DNA of 64,000 bases, from NCBI GenBank assembly GCA_037157565.1, contig JAZHRO010000014.1:100843501-100907500 (forward strand). The letters are read 5' to 3'. The translations under genes were made by a program, and so were the position numbers. The notes beneath the pieces are model-generated. The model searched no databases. It was given only the letters and a program-made list of their open reading frames with translations, and had not been told where the DNA came from. Below, piece after piece: positions 32,111 to 42,849 of the stretch. This DNA comes from Thalassia testudinum. Taxonomy: Eukaryota > Streptophyta > Magnoliopsida > Alismatales > Hydrocharitaceae. Position 1 is the first letter of the stretch; each line of letters opens with the position of its first letter.

Positions 32111-33468
32111 AGGCCAATAAAAAGATAAAAAAATATATAAAAGAGAAAAGATAATCCTTGACTTACAGGTACCCCATCTTGCGAATAGCAAGACACGTTT
32201 TGGAACCCTGATTTGGCTCAAAGCCAAGAACCTAATTTTGAGGGTGTGCCTCAAGGACAAGAATTACCAGAAAAAAATCTAAATAGAAAAACACCAAAAA
32301 CACAATAAACGAACGGAAGAGATTCGTTGTAGGAAAGGCATAGAAACTTGACTTGTAACCCCACTTCCCTGAGTTCAACCCTGGGCCTAAAAGTGACCAA
32401 GATAAAATCAAGTAGGCCAGGTTAAAAATTTTGCAAAGAGATGGTTAGGTCCAATTTCGGTTAACCACTATACACACTTCAACGATAAAATCACCATATT
32501 AACAACCTAATCGGGTCCGACACCACCTTGGGTGGTTTCTTCTTAGGATTCTTTCGAGTTCTAGATCAAACACAAGTTGTCTCCTAAGAGATCGCCTTCC
32601 AAACATGCACTAAAAACAAAATTCAAAAGGACTTGTTAGGTCTTTACAGGTTTAGGCTTTTGACTTTAATTTAGATTGTAGGTGACAAAATGAGTTGCCT
32701 AATAAATACGTGCCTATTGTCAACCTACAAAATGACTAGAAAGACCTAGTTGGAGCTTAGGTGCTCTTCCCTAAAGCTCAAATGGTAAAGCAACTCCAAA
32801 GATAGAAGATCGAGGGATGCAAGTAGGCCTAAGCCTTCCCTTGAAGCTGTGCTTTCGTAGTGCTTCCTAACTACCCCCAAAAATCTGTGACAGGGTATCC
32901 CCCTCTTTGAAGTTACAAAACCTTTGATGTTGAGTTCTGAACACTTCATAATCCAACGATAGGAGGGTTCTTTCTTAATAGCTTGAAAACCTAGGAGTGT
33001 CTAAATGCGTACCTAGGTGCAAAGATCAAACAAGTGTGCATACACCGTAAAAGATTTGAGTTTGAATTTTGAACCACAGCACAGTGTCGCAAATCAACTC
33101 CTTGAGTTTTACTATGTCCCTCCTTTACTTAGTCCTTTTCAAAAAATTTAATGTGACCACTTGTTAGATCATTTCAAGACAAATTAGGTGATCTAAGAAT
33201 TAAGTCCCAATACAAATGCGTGATCAAGATATAGATGCAAAGTAAGAAGATATGTACCTTCCTTCTAGCAATCAATGATGCAAGAATGCATGCAATACAG
33301 AAAATAAAATCTAGGCGCTACTCATTCACACCTAAATGGTCGTTCTAGGGCATGCAGCTTCTATCAGGCAATTTGTGTTTTGATTTTTTTTATCTACCTA
33401 CTTATGCACAAATAAATAATGGATAAACAACCCACAAAATAAAAGAAAGCCTAAATCTAAAGGAAAGG
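32111..33468 (-). other. 5' leader of element L
   Basis: The minus strand from 33468 down to about 32620 matches the E1 leader from about 16740 to 17560; the rest to 32111 is unique and contains CTGTAAGTCAAGG, a match to a plant 5' splice site. No long gene. Confidence 0.6.
32746..32949 (-). CDS. Short conserved frame in the leader of L
   Basis: The minus-strand ATG at 32949 opens 67 codons, KCSELNIKGF...SFREEHLSSN, matching the E1 frame at 17202-17444 with 55 of 66 identities and no indel. No domain recognised. Here it does have an ATG, unlike E1. Confidence 0.3.
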   Translation of the reverse strand: MKCSELNIKGFVTSKRGIPCHRFLGVVRKHYESTASREGLGLLASLDLLSLELLYHLSFREEHLSSN

Positions 33469-34075
33469 TGATGTAGTCATAACTATTAAGGATAAAATGC
33501 CTATTCATGCATGTTCTTAGGCTTAGATTTGCATTTCATATTGCATGGCATGAATCATCCTGCATTTAGAGTAGTTGTGTATATTTTAGGTTAATTACGT
33601 CCTTTTTATGGCCAGGAGGGAAGGAGATTTATTTTGAGGACGTAGATTAACGATCCGAATGTGTGGATTTGATCAGGATGATGATCGGAGTCCAACACCT
33701 CCAAGATCATCCTAATCGGAATCCCATATCACCTTATGCGATCTGAGGAAGATCAACTGCCAAGGGGCAATGCGACATCCTTACGGGCTTTGGATGAAAA
33801 ATCTGACTGTACAGATGGATCTGGAGAAACAATCGTAGTCTGGCAACATGGAAATCATCCCGATCCAAGCACCATGGCACCCTCTGCAATAAAAAGAAGA
33901 TGGACGGCCCAGATGGTGCCACGTGGCATCATCTAGGTTGCCCAACACTGGCCAGAAGCAACCACAAGTGCCCCCTCATCATCTTTGATCTCACACCACA
34001 ACCATTGGATCAAGATCCAATTGCTACAGTTCGTCTGTGCCCATAGCACTAATGCTCTCCTCGAGACTCAACCAT

Positions 34076-34140
34076 GCCCTTACCTTAATGGTAGCATGCT
34101 TGGCTTGCAAAGAAGTGGCACCGGTTTGATTCCTCCAAAT
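34076..34140 (+). other. tRNA-like block in M 5' LTR
   Basis: TACCTTAATGGTAGCATGC (A-box-like), CTTGGCTTGCAAAGAAG (shared exactly with the anticodon-arm region of the LTR J block) and GGTTTGATTCC (B-box-like). Confidence 0.5.
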
Positions 34141-34537
34141 GCCTCCAATCTTTAATTAGGCATGCGTGGAGCAAAAGGGCGCCAGCTCACGAAGCCAGTG
34201 CACGCTTGTGAGATGCGCGCGCACCAGCCTACACACCCGCAACGTAGCTACGCGCAGCAGCAGGCAATGCATGGCAGCACACGCATGTGACACGACCGCA
34301 TGACGTACGCACCAGCAGCAGTGAGCGAGCATGTGCATGGCTAGCACTGACCTTCAACGACAGCTTGGCCGGGTCTTTAATGACACTTGCAACTGTCACT
34401 AATTGCCTGTATGCGTGAGGATGGCTGCAGGCATGAGCGGTGGGGGTATGATCTTCAAGGACAGCTGCAAGGGTCTTTAGTGACGCTTGCAGGTGTCACT
34501 ACAACCTTCTACATGAATTTCTTCCTCTTCCCTCCAC

Positions 34538-34545
34538 TATAAAAG
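34538..34545 (+). promoter_or_regulatory. TATA box of M 5' LTR
   Basis: TATAAAAG in CTCCACTATAAAAGGACC, the same context as in LTR A. Confidence 0.65.
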
Positions 34546-34625
34546 GACCCCTACACTTCCATTCTTCACCATCTCTACCTACTCTACTCCCACCTACTTC
34601 CAGAGCCTAGCTACATAACCATACT

Positions 34626-35375
34626 CATTCTACTACTTTTAGGTAAATCTTAGATCAGGGAAGCCACCTATTCAGAAAAGAAAAAAATGATACAAAAAAA
34701 GGAGAAAAAAAATAATAAAATAAGCCACACTTCACCACACAAGTATGGCTGGCAAGTTGTCGTGGGTAACAGCCCATTAGCTGATTGTCCAGAGCCTGGC
34801 TGGCAACAATGCATAAATAATTCCCAAAACACTTAGGGAAGAAGCAAGGAAGTAGAATAAATCAGGGAGATATGCACTGGGTTTGCTATTATGTTGACCC
34901 CATAAAAAATAAGAAAAAGTAGGGCGAAAGCTACCGATTAGAAAGATAAACCTTTAGGCAGAAACTCTTTAGGTTACCAAGAGTAATAGAAACCTAAAGT
35001 CCATTTTAATAGTCGCTTAGTGAGTCTATCACTTTTCACAAGATGCTTAGAACTTAATGCACTTTTCGAGTCTTAGGTGGGTTGGATAGCTGTAGAAAGC
35101 TACCCTAAAATGCTAACCTCAAAAATTCAAAAAAATTAGAAAAGAAGAAAAATAGAAAAAAATGTATCTTTCCTTTTCGAAATAAGGCAAGGACTTCAGT
35201 AGTTTGCATTTTGGTAGACACCCTGGCACTGTTGAGTTTTTATAATTAGGTCCTTAGTTGAAATTTTCTAATGTAATCAACAAATCTTGCCGAAGTGATC
35301 AGACCTTGATTCTATTTTATACATAGCATTTAGGTTAGTTCTACTAGGGACTAGCAAAAGATAGGCATGGGGGTG
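34626..35375 (+). other. 3' internal region of M
   Basis: No gene. It matches, in sense, the 3' regions of G (37881-38610, minus) and K (56585-57310, minus), including one copy of the GGCTGGCAAGTTGTCGTGGG repeat near 34750. It ends in AGGCATGGGGG at 35363-35373. Confidence 0.7.
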
Positions 35376-36212
35376 TGATAAATATGCATTTATTCATGAT
35401 AAAATGCCTACTTATGTCAGTTCTTAAGCTTAGCATTGCATTCCACAATATAAATATGCCATAACATTCATCATATTGCATTTAGAATGATTTCAATAAA
35501 TTACATAGTGATTTGCATATTATTGTGGATAGGAGATAGGGCGATACATTTTTGATCTTCAAATGAATAATCCAACCACACGGATGGATCCAAATCGACG
35601 ATCGCAACCCAACGATGTGAAAATCAGTCCAATCCGATGTTCGTAGCACTTTCAAGGAGCATTTAAAGATGGACGGTGCAGATAATGCCGCGTGGCATCA
35701 TCTAAACTGCCCAAGCACACCTGTAGGAGCCCCATCATCTATGCCCTTGAATCTCAACCATTGGATCTAGATCCAACAGCTGGGATTCACCCTCCATCTC
35801 CCCTTCACATTTTGAAGAAGAAGCTCACATCAAATCCTAGTTGTTGGATCATCATCCAAAGGCTAAAAAGCCTCCATGCCTCAGCAGCAAAATCCTCCAC
35901 ATGATAAAGAGAGACCCTTGGCGTAGTGGTCTTGAAGTGCATCCTTCAAAGGAGGGGTGCAAGTTTGAGATCAGCAAACCCCCCCCAATTCTTCAATTGT
36001 GCAACAGCATTAGCGTACATCACCAGTGGGCGCACACGACATGGGTGCATGAAGCACATGCCAGTGCACAGAGGCTCAGCAGCGCGTAGCATGTAGCACC
36101 ATTGGGCCTATGGGAACTGGTCATGCAGAGTATGTGCCAACTGCACCACACACGATCTTCAACGACATCCGCAGCGGGCCTTCAGCGATGCTTATGGACG
36201 TCACTAATTGCC
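35376..36212 (+). repeat. M 3' LTR, cut by element G
   Basis: Starts TGATAAATATGC. It holds a G-box-like inverted repeat (35681-35702), an ATCCAACAG hairpin (35753-35784) and a tRNA-like block (TTGGCGTAGTGGTCTTGAAG to GCAAGTTTGAGATC, about 35911-35975). It stops at CTAATTGCC where the LTR of G begins. Confidence 0.75.
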
Positions 36213-37354
36213 TGATGGACGCATTTCGCATGTTTGAAATCGGGGTTAAGAGTAACCCATCGTTGTAGTCGCAAAACTCATTATCAAATAAAAATTTACC
36301 GAAACTCTAAGGTAGTCCTTGGTCGAACATAGGGAGGTGATGCTTACTTAATTCGAAAACCGTGCTTTGTTTTGTTTGTTTTTAGTGTTTTAGTTTTGTT
36401 ACTTTTTTTCGTTTGTTTTTATAAAGCAGGAAAACAATATGGATCATAATGGAGATAGAAAAAAATATGATATATATTGCACAAATGTTATTACAATAAT
36501 CTAGAAAGCATAAAAAGAGAGAGCTGAGAAAGAATCTCTCGAATTGGCTGTATGGTGAGACGACGGTGCTTCGCGGAAGCTTAGATGAAGGAGGTAAGGA
36601 CTAGGACAATGGAGGTGAGATACAGGAGGACGTCGGGTAGAGGAAAGCTTCAGCATGGCTCCGGAATGGAGGTGAGGAGGCAGAGATGATCTGCTACTGG
36701 AATGGAGGTGAGAGGATGGCTCCAATGTGACCTATGAATGGTGATGGGAAGATGGAGGAATATTTGGTGGGGCAGAGGTTCGTTACACTAATAGGAGCCT
36801 TGGGAGTTTGAGAGTAAGCTCTAACGGAGCGTTGGTAAGCTTGCTAGAGCATAGGAGTAGGTAGGAGTAGAGTAGATAGAGATGAAGAGAAATGGGGGGT
36901 GTAGGGGTGTTTATATGTGATGGGAGGAGGAGCATCTTGCGCACAGACATTCAGTGACAGCTACAAGCATCACTAAAGGCCACTCGAGCTGTTGCTGAAG
37001 ATCCACGCCTCTTCATTGCCTTGGATGGCACACGCACTATGCATGCCATTTAGTGACAGGTGCAAGTGTCACTAAAGGCTAGCTCTTCTGTTGCTGCAAA
37101 TCTCACGCCCATAGCTCACGCCCGCAGCTATCGCTGAGGTTGGATACACCGAGACTGTTGGATTCAGAGGTGAACAGCTGAGATGGCATGGAGATCATGC
37201 CTATTGATCGCGTGTGAGATGGCACATTTTCGAGGAGCATCGATGGCCGCGTGCAGCATCCGCACTCAGCTGTGCATCCATGTAGCCTCATCTTGGCCGC
37301 TCATGCGTGATTGGGCGATTGAATTTGAGGCACTTCTCTTCTGTGGCTAATTGG

Positions 37355-37425
37355 TGGCACTTGGGAGAGTCGAACTCGCACCCTTGCTTTGCGAAGTAGC
37401 CGCTCCACCATTTGGCCAGGGAGAC
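37355..37425 (-). other. tRNA-like block in G 3' LTR
   Basis: The minus strand has TGGCCAAATGGTGGAGC (A-box-like), CTTCGCAAAG and GCGAGTTCGACTCTC (B-box GTTCGACTC). Repeated in the G 5' LTR at 51816-51886. Confidence 0.55.
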
Positions 37426-37470
37426 AGATTGTTGGGTGGAGGTTGCTGTGGTTGCGCAGTTTGGGCCCCC

Positions 37471-37502
37471 CTCAGCTGTTGGATTGAGATCCAACAGCTG
37501 AG
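37471..37502. promoter_or_regulatory. Perfect hairpin, 14-bp arms and 4-nt loop
   Basis: CTCAGCTGTTGGAT-TGAG-ATCCAACAGCTGAG. Diverged copies sit at the same place in the G 5' LTR (51932-51964), J, N, M and B. Confidence 0.8.
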
Positions 37503-37882
37503 ATCTCTCCATGCGTGAGTGCTGGAGCGGCTATGGTTCATGTTGGGTGGTCTGGATGGCTCCATGTGGTGCCATCTGGACTGTCCATCTTCTTCTTGCA
37601 GAGGGTGCTACGGAGCTCTGATTGGGGTGATTTTTTGCATTGACAGACTGTGATCGTCGCTCTGGATTCATCCGAACAGTCATATTCTTCATCTGAAGCC
37701 CGTAAAGATGCCGCACTACCTCCTAGCCATGTAAAATGGAAGAATTAATGTACATAATATACAACTATTCTAAATGACATGCAATGGATGTTATGCAGTA
37801 TTTATAACATGATATGCAATGCTAAGCCTAGGAACTATCATAAATAAGCATTTTTATCATGAATTCATGTGTGTTTATCATA

Positions 37883-37890
37883 CCCCCATG
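37883..37890 (-). other. Polypurine tract of G
   Basis: Minus strand CATGGGGG then TA and the LTR start. Confidence 0.7.
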
Positions 37891-39228
37891 CTTACTTTTT
37901 GCTAGTCCCTAGCAAAATTAACCTAAATGTTATGTATAAAAGTAGAATCAAAATTCGATTATTTAGGCAAAATTTGTCAATTGTTTGGAAAATCTCAACC
38001 CCAAGACCTAATTACAAAAGCTCAACAGTATCCGAATGTCTACCAGAATGCAAACCGTCCAATCCCTCACCTTATTTGAAAAGAGAAGATACACATTTTT
38101 TTTTCTTCTTTTCTAATTTTTTTTTGTACTTTTGAAGTTTGAGAGTTTCGGATAACTTTTTACAGCTACCCGATTCGCCCAAGACTCGAAAGGACTCTAA
38201 GTGCTAAGCATATAGTGAAAAAATTGAAAGACTCACTAGGAGGCTGTTAAAACGGACTTCGGGTTTCTACGACCATAGATGACCTTGCCTAGAGGTTTAT
38301 CTTTTCGAACGGTAGCTTTCTCCCTACTTCTTTTATTTATGGGGTCAAACAAGGGCGAACCCAGTGTATATCTCCCTGGTTTATTCTACTTCCCAGCTTC
38401 TTCCCTAAGTGTTTTGGGAATTATTGTGCATTTTTGTCAACTGGGCTCTGGACAGCCGGCCAATGGGCAGTTACCCATGATAACTTGCCAGCCATACTCG
38501 TGCGGTGAAGTGTGATTTTATTTTATTTTATTTTTCTCCTTTTCTCCCTTTTTTTTTTAAGTAGGTAGCTTCCCTGATCTAAGATTTACCTAAAGGCAGT
38601 ACGATGAAAACGGTCTTGTGGCTGGGCTCTAGATAACCTACCAATGAGCTATTACCACTGACAACTTGCCAGCCATACCACCCTAGATAGTTCATTAGAT
38701 ACCCAATTTCCGAAGAAACTGTAGAAAAGTAAGTGCAAAAAGTGTGTAGATTCTTAAGCTTAATGTCCCCTCAAATCAGAGGGTGGGTTGATAAGCCGTA
38801 TACTTATCACACCAATTTATTGACCAATTAAAATAGAATTACATGGCAAGGACTCGAGACTAAGTCAACATTCGAGTGGACACCTAGGCTAATTAAGCCC
38901 AAAGACCTAAAGAGTCTAAGTATTCAGGTCTCAAAGTATCAATTCCTAAAGTTTGCAACTCCTAATGCCTAAGTTCTCGTCTCCTAATTCTAATTTTTTT
39001 AACTAAAATAACAGGAAATTACTGTTACAGCTAACAAAAAGATTATAAGATATATCCACCCCCTATGCTTAGCTATTGCAATGTCCTCATTGTTAAAAAT
39101 GCAAGCATGCAAAAGAGTAGAAGTGGAAGAATAACACCTAGTTTCCATAGGATTCTGGTCAGCTTGGAACAATCTTTACATGTGCTAAGTTTAGTGCCTT
39201 TAGCTAGGCGATGATCGGCCCGTGATGG
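37891..39228 (-). other. 3' region of G
   Basis: No env-like frame or other gene. It carries two direct repeats of about 75 bp (near 38441-38515 and 38617-38691) containing ACAACTTGCCAGCCATAC or a close form; both also occur in K. Confidence 0.65.
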
Positions 39229-40440
39229 TTAAGGCAAGGTAAGAGCAACCTTGTCCGAGATAGGTTCAAGGAGCATATGGTCAAAAAAGGGTTTAAGACG
39301 ATGTCCGTTGACCTTGAGATATTACCCATCTTTAGGTCAGAGATTTCGACAACCCCATTAGGGAAAATCTGCTCAGTAACGAATGGGCCATCTCACTTAG
39401 ACCAAAGTTTGCTAGGGAAAAGCTTCAATCAAGAATCAAAAAGCCAGACCTTCTGGTTCGACTCAAAGCTCTTAGGTCAAATCATTTGGTCATGGAGAGC
39501 TTTGGCCCTTGCCTTATAGATTCTGGAATTTTCGTAAGCATCATTTCAAAAGTCCTCCAACTCAACTAGTTGGAGTTTCCTTCTTTTCCAATCCAACTCT
39601 AGGCCAAAATTACATTTTCTGATGGCCCAAAATGCCTGGTGTTCAAGTTCTACAGGTAAGTGACATGCCTTACCAAACACCAAATGGAATGGAGACATAC
39701 CGATAGGAGTTTTGTTCATCGTATGGAAGGCCCAAAGAGCATCATCTAGTTTTTGGGTCCAATCCTTGCTATCAGGCCTAACGATTTTCTACAAAATGTT
39801 TTTGATCTCCTGATTGGAGGACTCGACCTGCCTGTTCGTCTGAGGGTGGTAAGGTGTGGAAATCCGATGATTCACCCCATATTTCCCCAGTAAATTTTGA
39901 AACTAGGCATGAGTGAAATGTGTGCCACCATCACTGATAATTACTCGAGGAACCCCGAACAGACTGAAGATATTTTTCTTCGCAAAATCGATGACCACCT
40001 TTTGGTCATTGGTCAAGCTGGGAATTGCCTCAATCCATTTGGACACATAATCAACAGCGACCAGAATATACTGGTGTCCAAATGAAGGAGGAAAGGGTCT
40101 CATAAAGTCGATGCCCCAAATGTCAAAAATTTCAATGAAAAGTATTGGGTTCAGGGGCATCATATCTCTCTTAGCCATGTTCCCGAGTACCTAGCATCGG
40201 GTGCATGACTTTGAGAATTCCTGGACATCCTTAAATAATGATGGCCAATAGAATCCAGATTGCAAGACTTTTGCTGCCATCTTTTTCCTCGGAAAGTGTC
40301 CACCACATGCAGATGTGTGGCAGAACTCAAGTATGCTATTGAACTTAATTTTCGAGATGCATCGATGAATAATCTAGTCTGCGTCGATGCGGTACAGCTC
40401 GGGATCATCCTAAAAATAATATTTAGCCTCAGACACAAGT
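39229..40440 (-). pseudogene. Integrase of element G, decayed
   Basis: On the minus strand the N-terminal HHCC zinc finger is visible (FCHTSACGGHF ... SCTRC), followed by the core [11 protein letters not shown] and [11 protein letters not shown] with both Asp residues kept, [17 protein letters not shown], and the C-terminal part VWLFDS...LKLFPSKL, VNGHRLKPF, ending at a TAA at 39231-39229. The family inserts cDNA into chromosomes. Stops at several points, including right after FTHA near 39905, make it inactive. It is better preserved than the integrase of L. Confidence 0.88.
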
Positions 40441-40445
40441 TTATC

Positions 40446-41110
40446 TCATTGTTGTTTGGTCCAATCGTGGGGGATTTGACCAACGGCCAAATAATTGACA
40501 ATATTCGCAAACCAAGGTGTTCGGATATCCGAGACTATAAGGATAGTCTCATCTGGAAAAGTATCAGAGATCGGGACGTCCGAATGAGGAGAATCAATTA
40601 GGATTCTCGAGAGGTGATCCACCACTACATTTTGTGCCCCAACTTTATCCCTAATTTCAAGATCGAATTCTTGAAGCAGTAGAATCCAGCGAATAAGCTG
40701 GGGTTTGGCATCCTTTTTGGCCAAGAGATGTTTCAAGGCCGAGTGGTCAGTATAAATGATGACATGAGAACCTAAAAGATAAGCCCTAAATTTTTCTAAA
40801 GTGAAAACTACAACTAGCAATTCTTTTTCAGTAACGGTGTAGTTCCTCTAGGCTTCATCCAGAGTCTTGCTAGTGTAGTAGATCACATACGACATTTTCT
40901 CAATCTTCTAACCCAAGACAGCCCCGATGGCATAATCAAATGCATCAGCCATAATCTCAAATGGGGCTATCCAGACCGGTGGTTGCAACACCAGGGCACA
41001 GGTGACTACCATTTTAATAAATCAAATGCCTTGCAGCATGATTCATTGAACTCGAACGACGTGTCTTTGGCTAGAAGGTTACTCAAGGGCTAAGCAACCT
41101 TCGAGAAGTC
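40446..41110 (-). pseudogene. RNase H of element G, decayed
   Basis: The minus strand contains FEIMADAFDYAIGAVLG (first catalytic Asp kept), [55 protein letters not shown] and [19 protein letters not shown]. It would remove the RNA strand of the RNA-DNA hybrid. The part from 40820 to 40446 is open; the N-terminal part has in-frame stops. Confidence 0.88.
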
Positions 41111-41158
41111 CTTAATGAATCTTCTGTAAAAACCTACATGCCCATGGAAAGAGCAGAT

Positions 41159-42310
41159 CTATTTTACGAATGTGGGTGGTAGAAGTCTAGAGATAGCATC
41201 CACCTTAGCTTTATCAACCTCAATTCCCTGACTAGAGACCACATGACCCAGGACAACGCCTTCTTGAGTCATAAAGTGGCTCTTTTCCCAGCTAAAGACC
41301 AGCCATGTTTTGATGCATCTCTGGAGGATCAATTCCAAGTTAGCTAGGCAAGACTCAAAAAAATCTTCAAAAATGAAGAAATCATCCTTGAACACCTCAA
41401 GACAATCTCCTACCATGTTAGAAAAGATTGCCAGCATGTACATTTGAAAAGTCGTAGGCGCATTGCAAAGCCCGAATGGCATTCTACGGAATGTGAAGGT
41501 TCCGTAGGGACATATGAAGGTTGTCTTTTCCTGGTCTTCGGGATGGATAGGGGCTTGGGTATATCCCAAATAACCGTCCAGAAAGCAAAAGTATTTTTGC
41601 CCAGCTAACCTTTCAAGGATTTGATCGATGAATGGCAAGGGAAAGTGATCCCTTTTAGTGGTTGTGTTCAGCTTCCTATACTCAATACAAACTCTCCAAG
41701 TAGAAGCTGAATGAGTGGTGAAGGTTTCCCCTTTCTCGTTAGTCAAAATGGTTATTCCAATCTTCTTGGGTACAATCTAAATGGGGCTAACCCACGAACT
41801 ATCCGAGATTGGGTATATAATTCTAGCATCGAGCCACTTAATTATCTCCTTCTTGACTACTTCTTGCAAATTTGGGTTTAGTCTCCTTTGCATCTCACGA
41901 GAAGGGTGGGATCCATCTTCCATGAAAATATGATGATTACAATAAGATGGCTCGATCCCCCTAAGGTCATGGATGGTCCAACCAATTGCCTCCTTGTTGT
42001 TCCTAAAGACCTTAATCAACCTCAATTCTTGCTCCTTAGTCAAATCAACACTAATAATCATAGGGAGCATGTTTTCAGGTCTTAAGAACTCATATTTCAA
42101 ATTTTTGGGCAATGGTTTCAATTCAAGCTGAGGTGGGTTTAGAATAGAAGGTAGGGAGGATGCTGACAAAGATTCATCAGGACGATCCAGTGGAAGAGGC
42201 TGGGAATGAACAAAATCAACAGCCTCTTCTGGATGTGGTAGGTCTACCACGGAGGGTTGTGAGTTAGGTTTGCTAAAGCAGGTGGAGTCCTTGAGTGCAC
42301 TGAATTTCAT
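41159..42310 (-). pseudogene. Reverse transcriptase of element G, decayed
   Basis: Open minus-strand segments 42310-41777 and 41746-41159 are nearly continuous. Motifs in order: ELKPLPKNLKYEFL, WLDARIIYPISDSSWVSPI, stop, IVPKK, TWRVCIEYRKLN, DHFPLPFIDQILERLAG, YFCFLDGYLGY, PFGLCNAPTTFQ, EVFKDDFFIF and VLGHVVSSQGI. The order and wording are those of Athila-clade RT. The usual FMDD is FKDD, so both metal-binding Asp residues stay but the Met is replaced by Lys. One TAG near 41777 and the Lys suggest an inactive enzyme. Confidence 0.93.
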
Positions 42311-42325
42311 ACAAGTCTTAAGATC

Positions 42326-42832
42326 CTAATCCTCGAGCTCCTCAATGAATCCATAATCCTCAAATCCTCTTATCGCCTTAAAAATATCCAGAGTTAGCTT
42401 CTTATCCCCAAAGGCAATCTCCATACTACCACTTTCACAATTTATGTGGGCCTTGGCGGTAGCTAGTAATGGACACCCCAGAATGATGGGCGTGTTCCTC
42501 AAATCGTTAGGTACATCCAAGTCAAGGATGAGGAAATCTATGGGAAAATAGAAATCCTTGACCATGACAATTACATCCTCAATAATGCCCCTTGGTGTGG
42601 TGATCGAACAATCCGCTAATTGTAGTGTTACTGAGGTTGACCTGAGTTCACCTAATCTAAACCTCTCATAAATAGAAGTCAGAATCAGATTGATGGATGC
42701 ACCTAGATCCAACAGTGCCCTATCAAAAGTGTATTCCCCAATAATGGATGAGATTAAGGGGAAACCTAGATCTTTCTTCTTTTGAGGAAGGTGATGCAAG
42801 ATCACAGAACTTACCTGCTCAGAGAGAAGCAC
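42326..42832 (-). pseudogene. Aspartic protease of element G
   Basis: Open minus-strand segment of 168 codons with RALLDLGASINLI (active site), ITTPRGIIEDV, NTPIILGCPLLATAKAHINC and EIAFGDKKLTLDIF, a layout shared with L (27872-27225) and K (59216-58616). It would process gag-pol. A stop lies just after it, before the RT linker. Confidence 0.9.
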
Positions 42833-42849
42833 CTTCCTCGGAGTGGGTT

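Larger units (their letters stand above)
8789..33468 (-). mobile_element. Autonomous Athila-clade Ty3/gypsy element L, heavily nested and 5'-truncated
   Basis: Minus-strand order from the right: leader (33468-32111), unassigned block, gag (about 29690-27960), protease (27872-27225), RT and RNase H (25491-24237, continuing at 14533-14100), integrase (about 14100-12938), 3' region and LTR C. The interruptions are E1 (14539-24231) and solo LTR B (25497-27219). Removing the insertions restores the order expected of one polyprotein gene. The 5' LTR and primer-binding site are missing: element M begins at 33469, about 450 bp short of where the primer-binding site should be by comparison with E1. 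Confidence 0.85.
33469..34625 (+). repeat. M 5' LTR, 3' part deleted
   Basis: Aligns with LTR A (60255 on). It has a G-box inverted repeat at 33912-33933, an ATCCAA hairpin near 33996-34026, a tRNA-like block at 34076-34140, two AGTGAC-type inverted repeats near 34378 and 34477, and a TATA box. It ends near CCTACTTCCAGAGCCTAGCT where LTR A continues. Confidence 0.8.
33469..36212 (+). mobile_element. Internally deleted Athila-like element M
   Basis: Plus strand: 5' LTR from TGATGTAGTC at 33469 to about 34625, then 3' internal region to the polypurine tract (35363-35373), then the 3' LTR from 35376, cut at 36212 by element G. The end of the 5' LTR, primer-binding site, gag and pol are all absent. 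It starts inside the leader of L; the left flank aaagg (33464-33468) is the predicted duplication, but the right end is not present to test it. Confidence 0.8.
36213..37880 (-). repeat. G 3' LTR (1668 bp)
   Basis: The sense strand starts TGATAAACACACATG at 37880 and ends at 36213 (CGTCCATCA). It contains the G-box inverted repeat (37555-37576), a perfect ATCCAAC hairpin (37471-37502), a tRNA-like block (37355-37425) and two AGTGACA...TGTCACT inverted repeats near 37050 and 36955. Confidence 0.88.

Noticed and set aside
37881..39228. Env-like gene expected in some Athila elements between integrase and 3' LTR
   Set aside because: No long frame, signal peptide or membrane segment in this region of G, nor in L or K.
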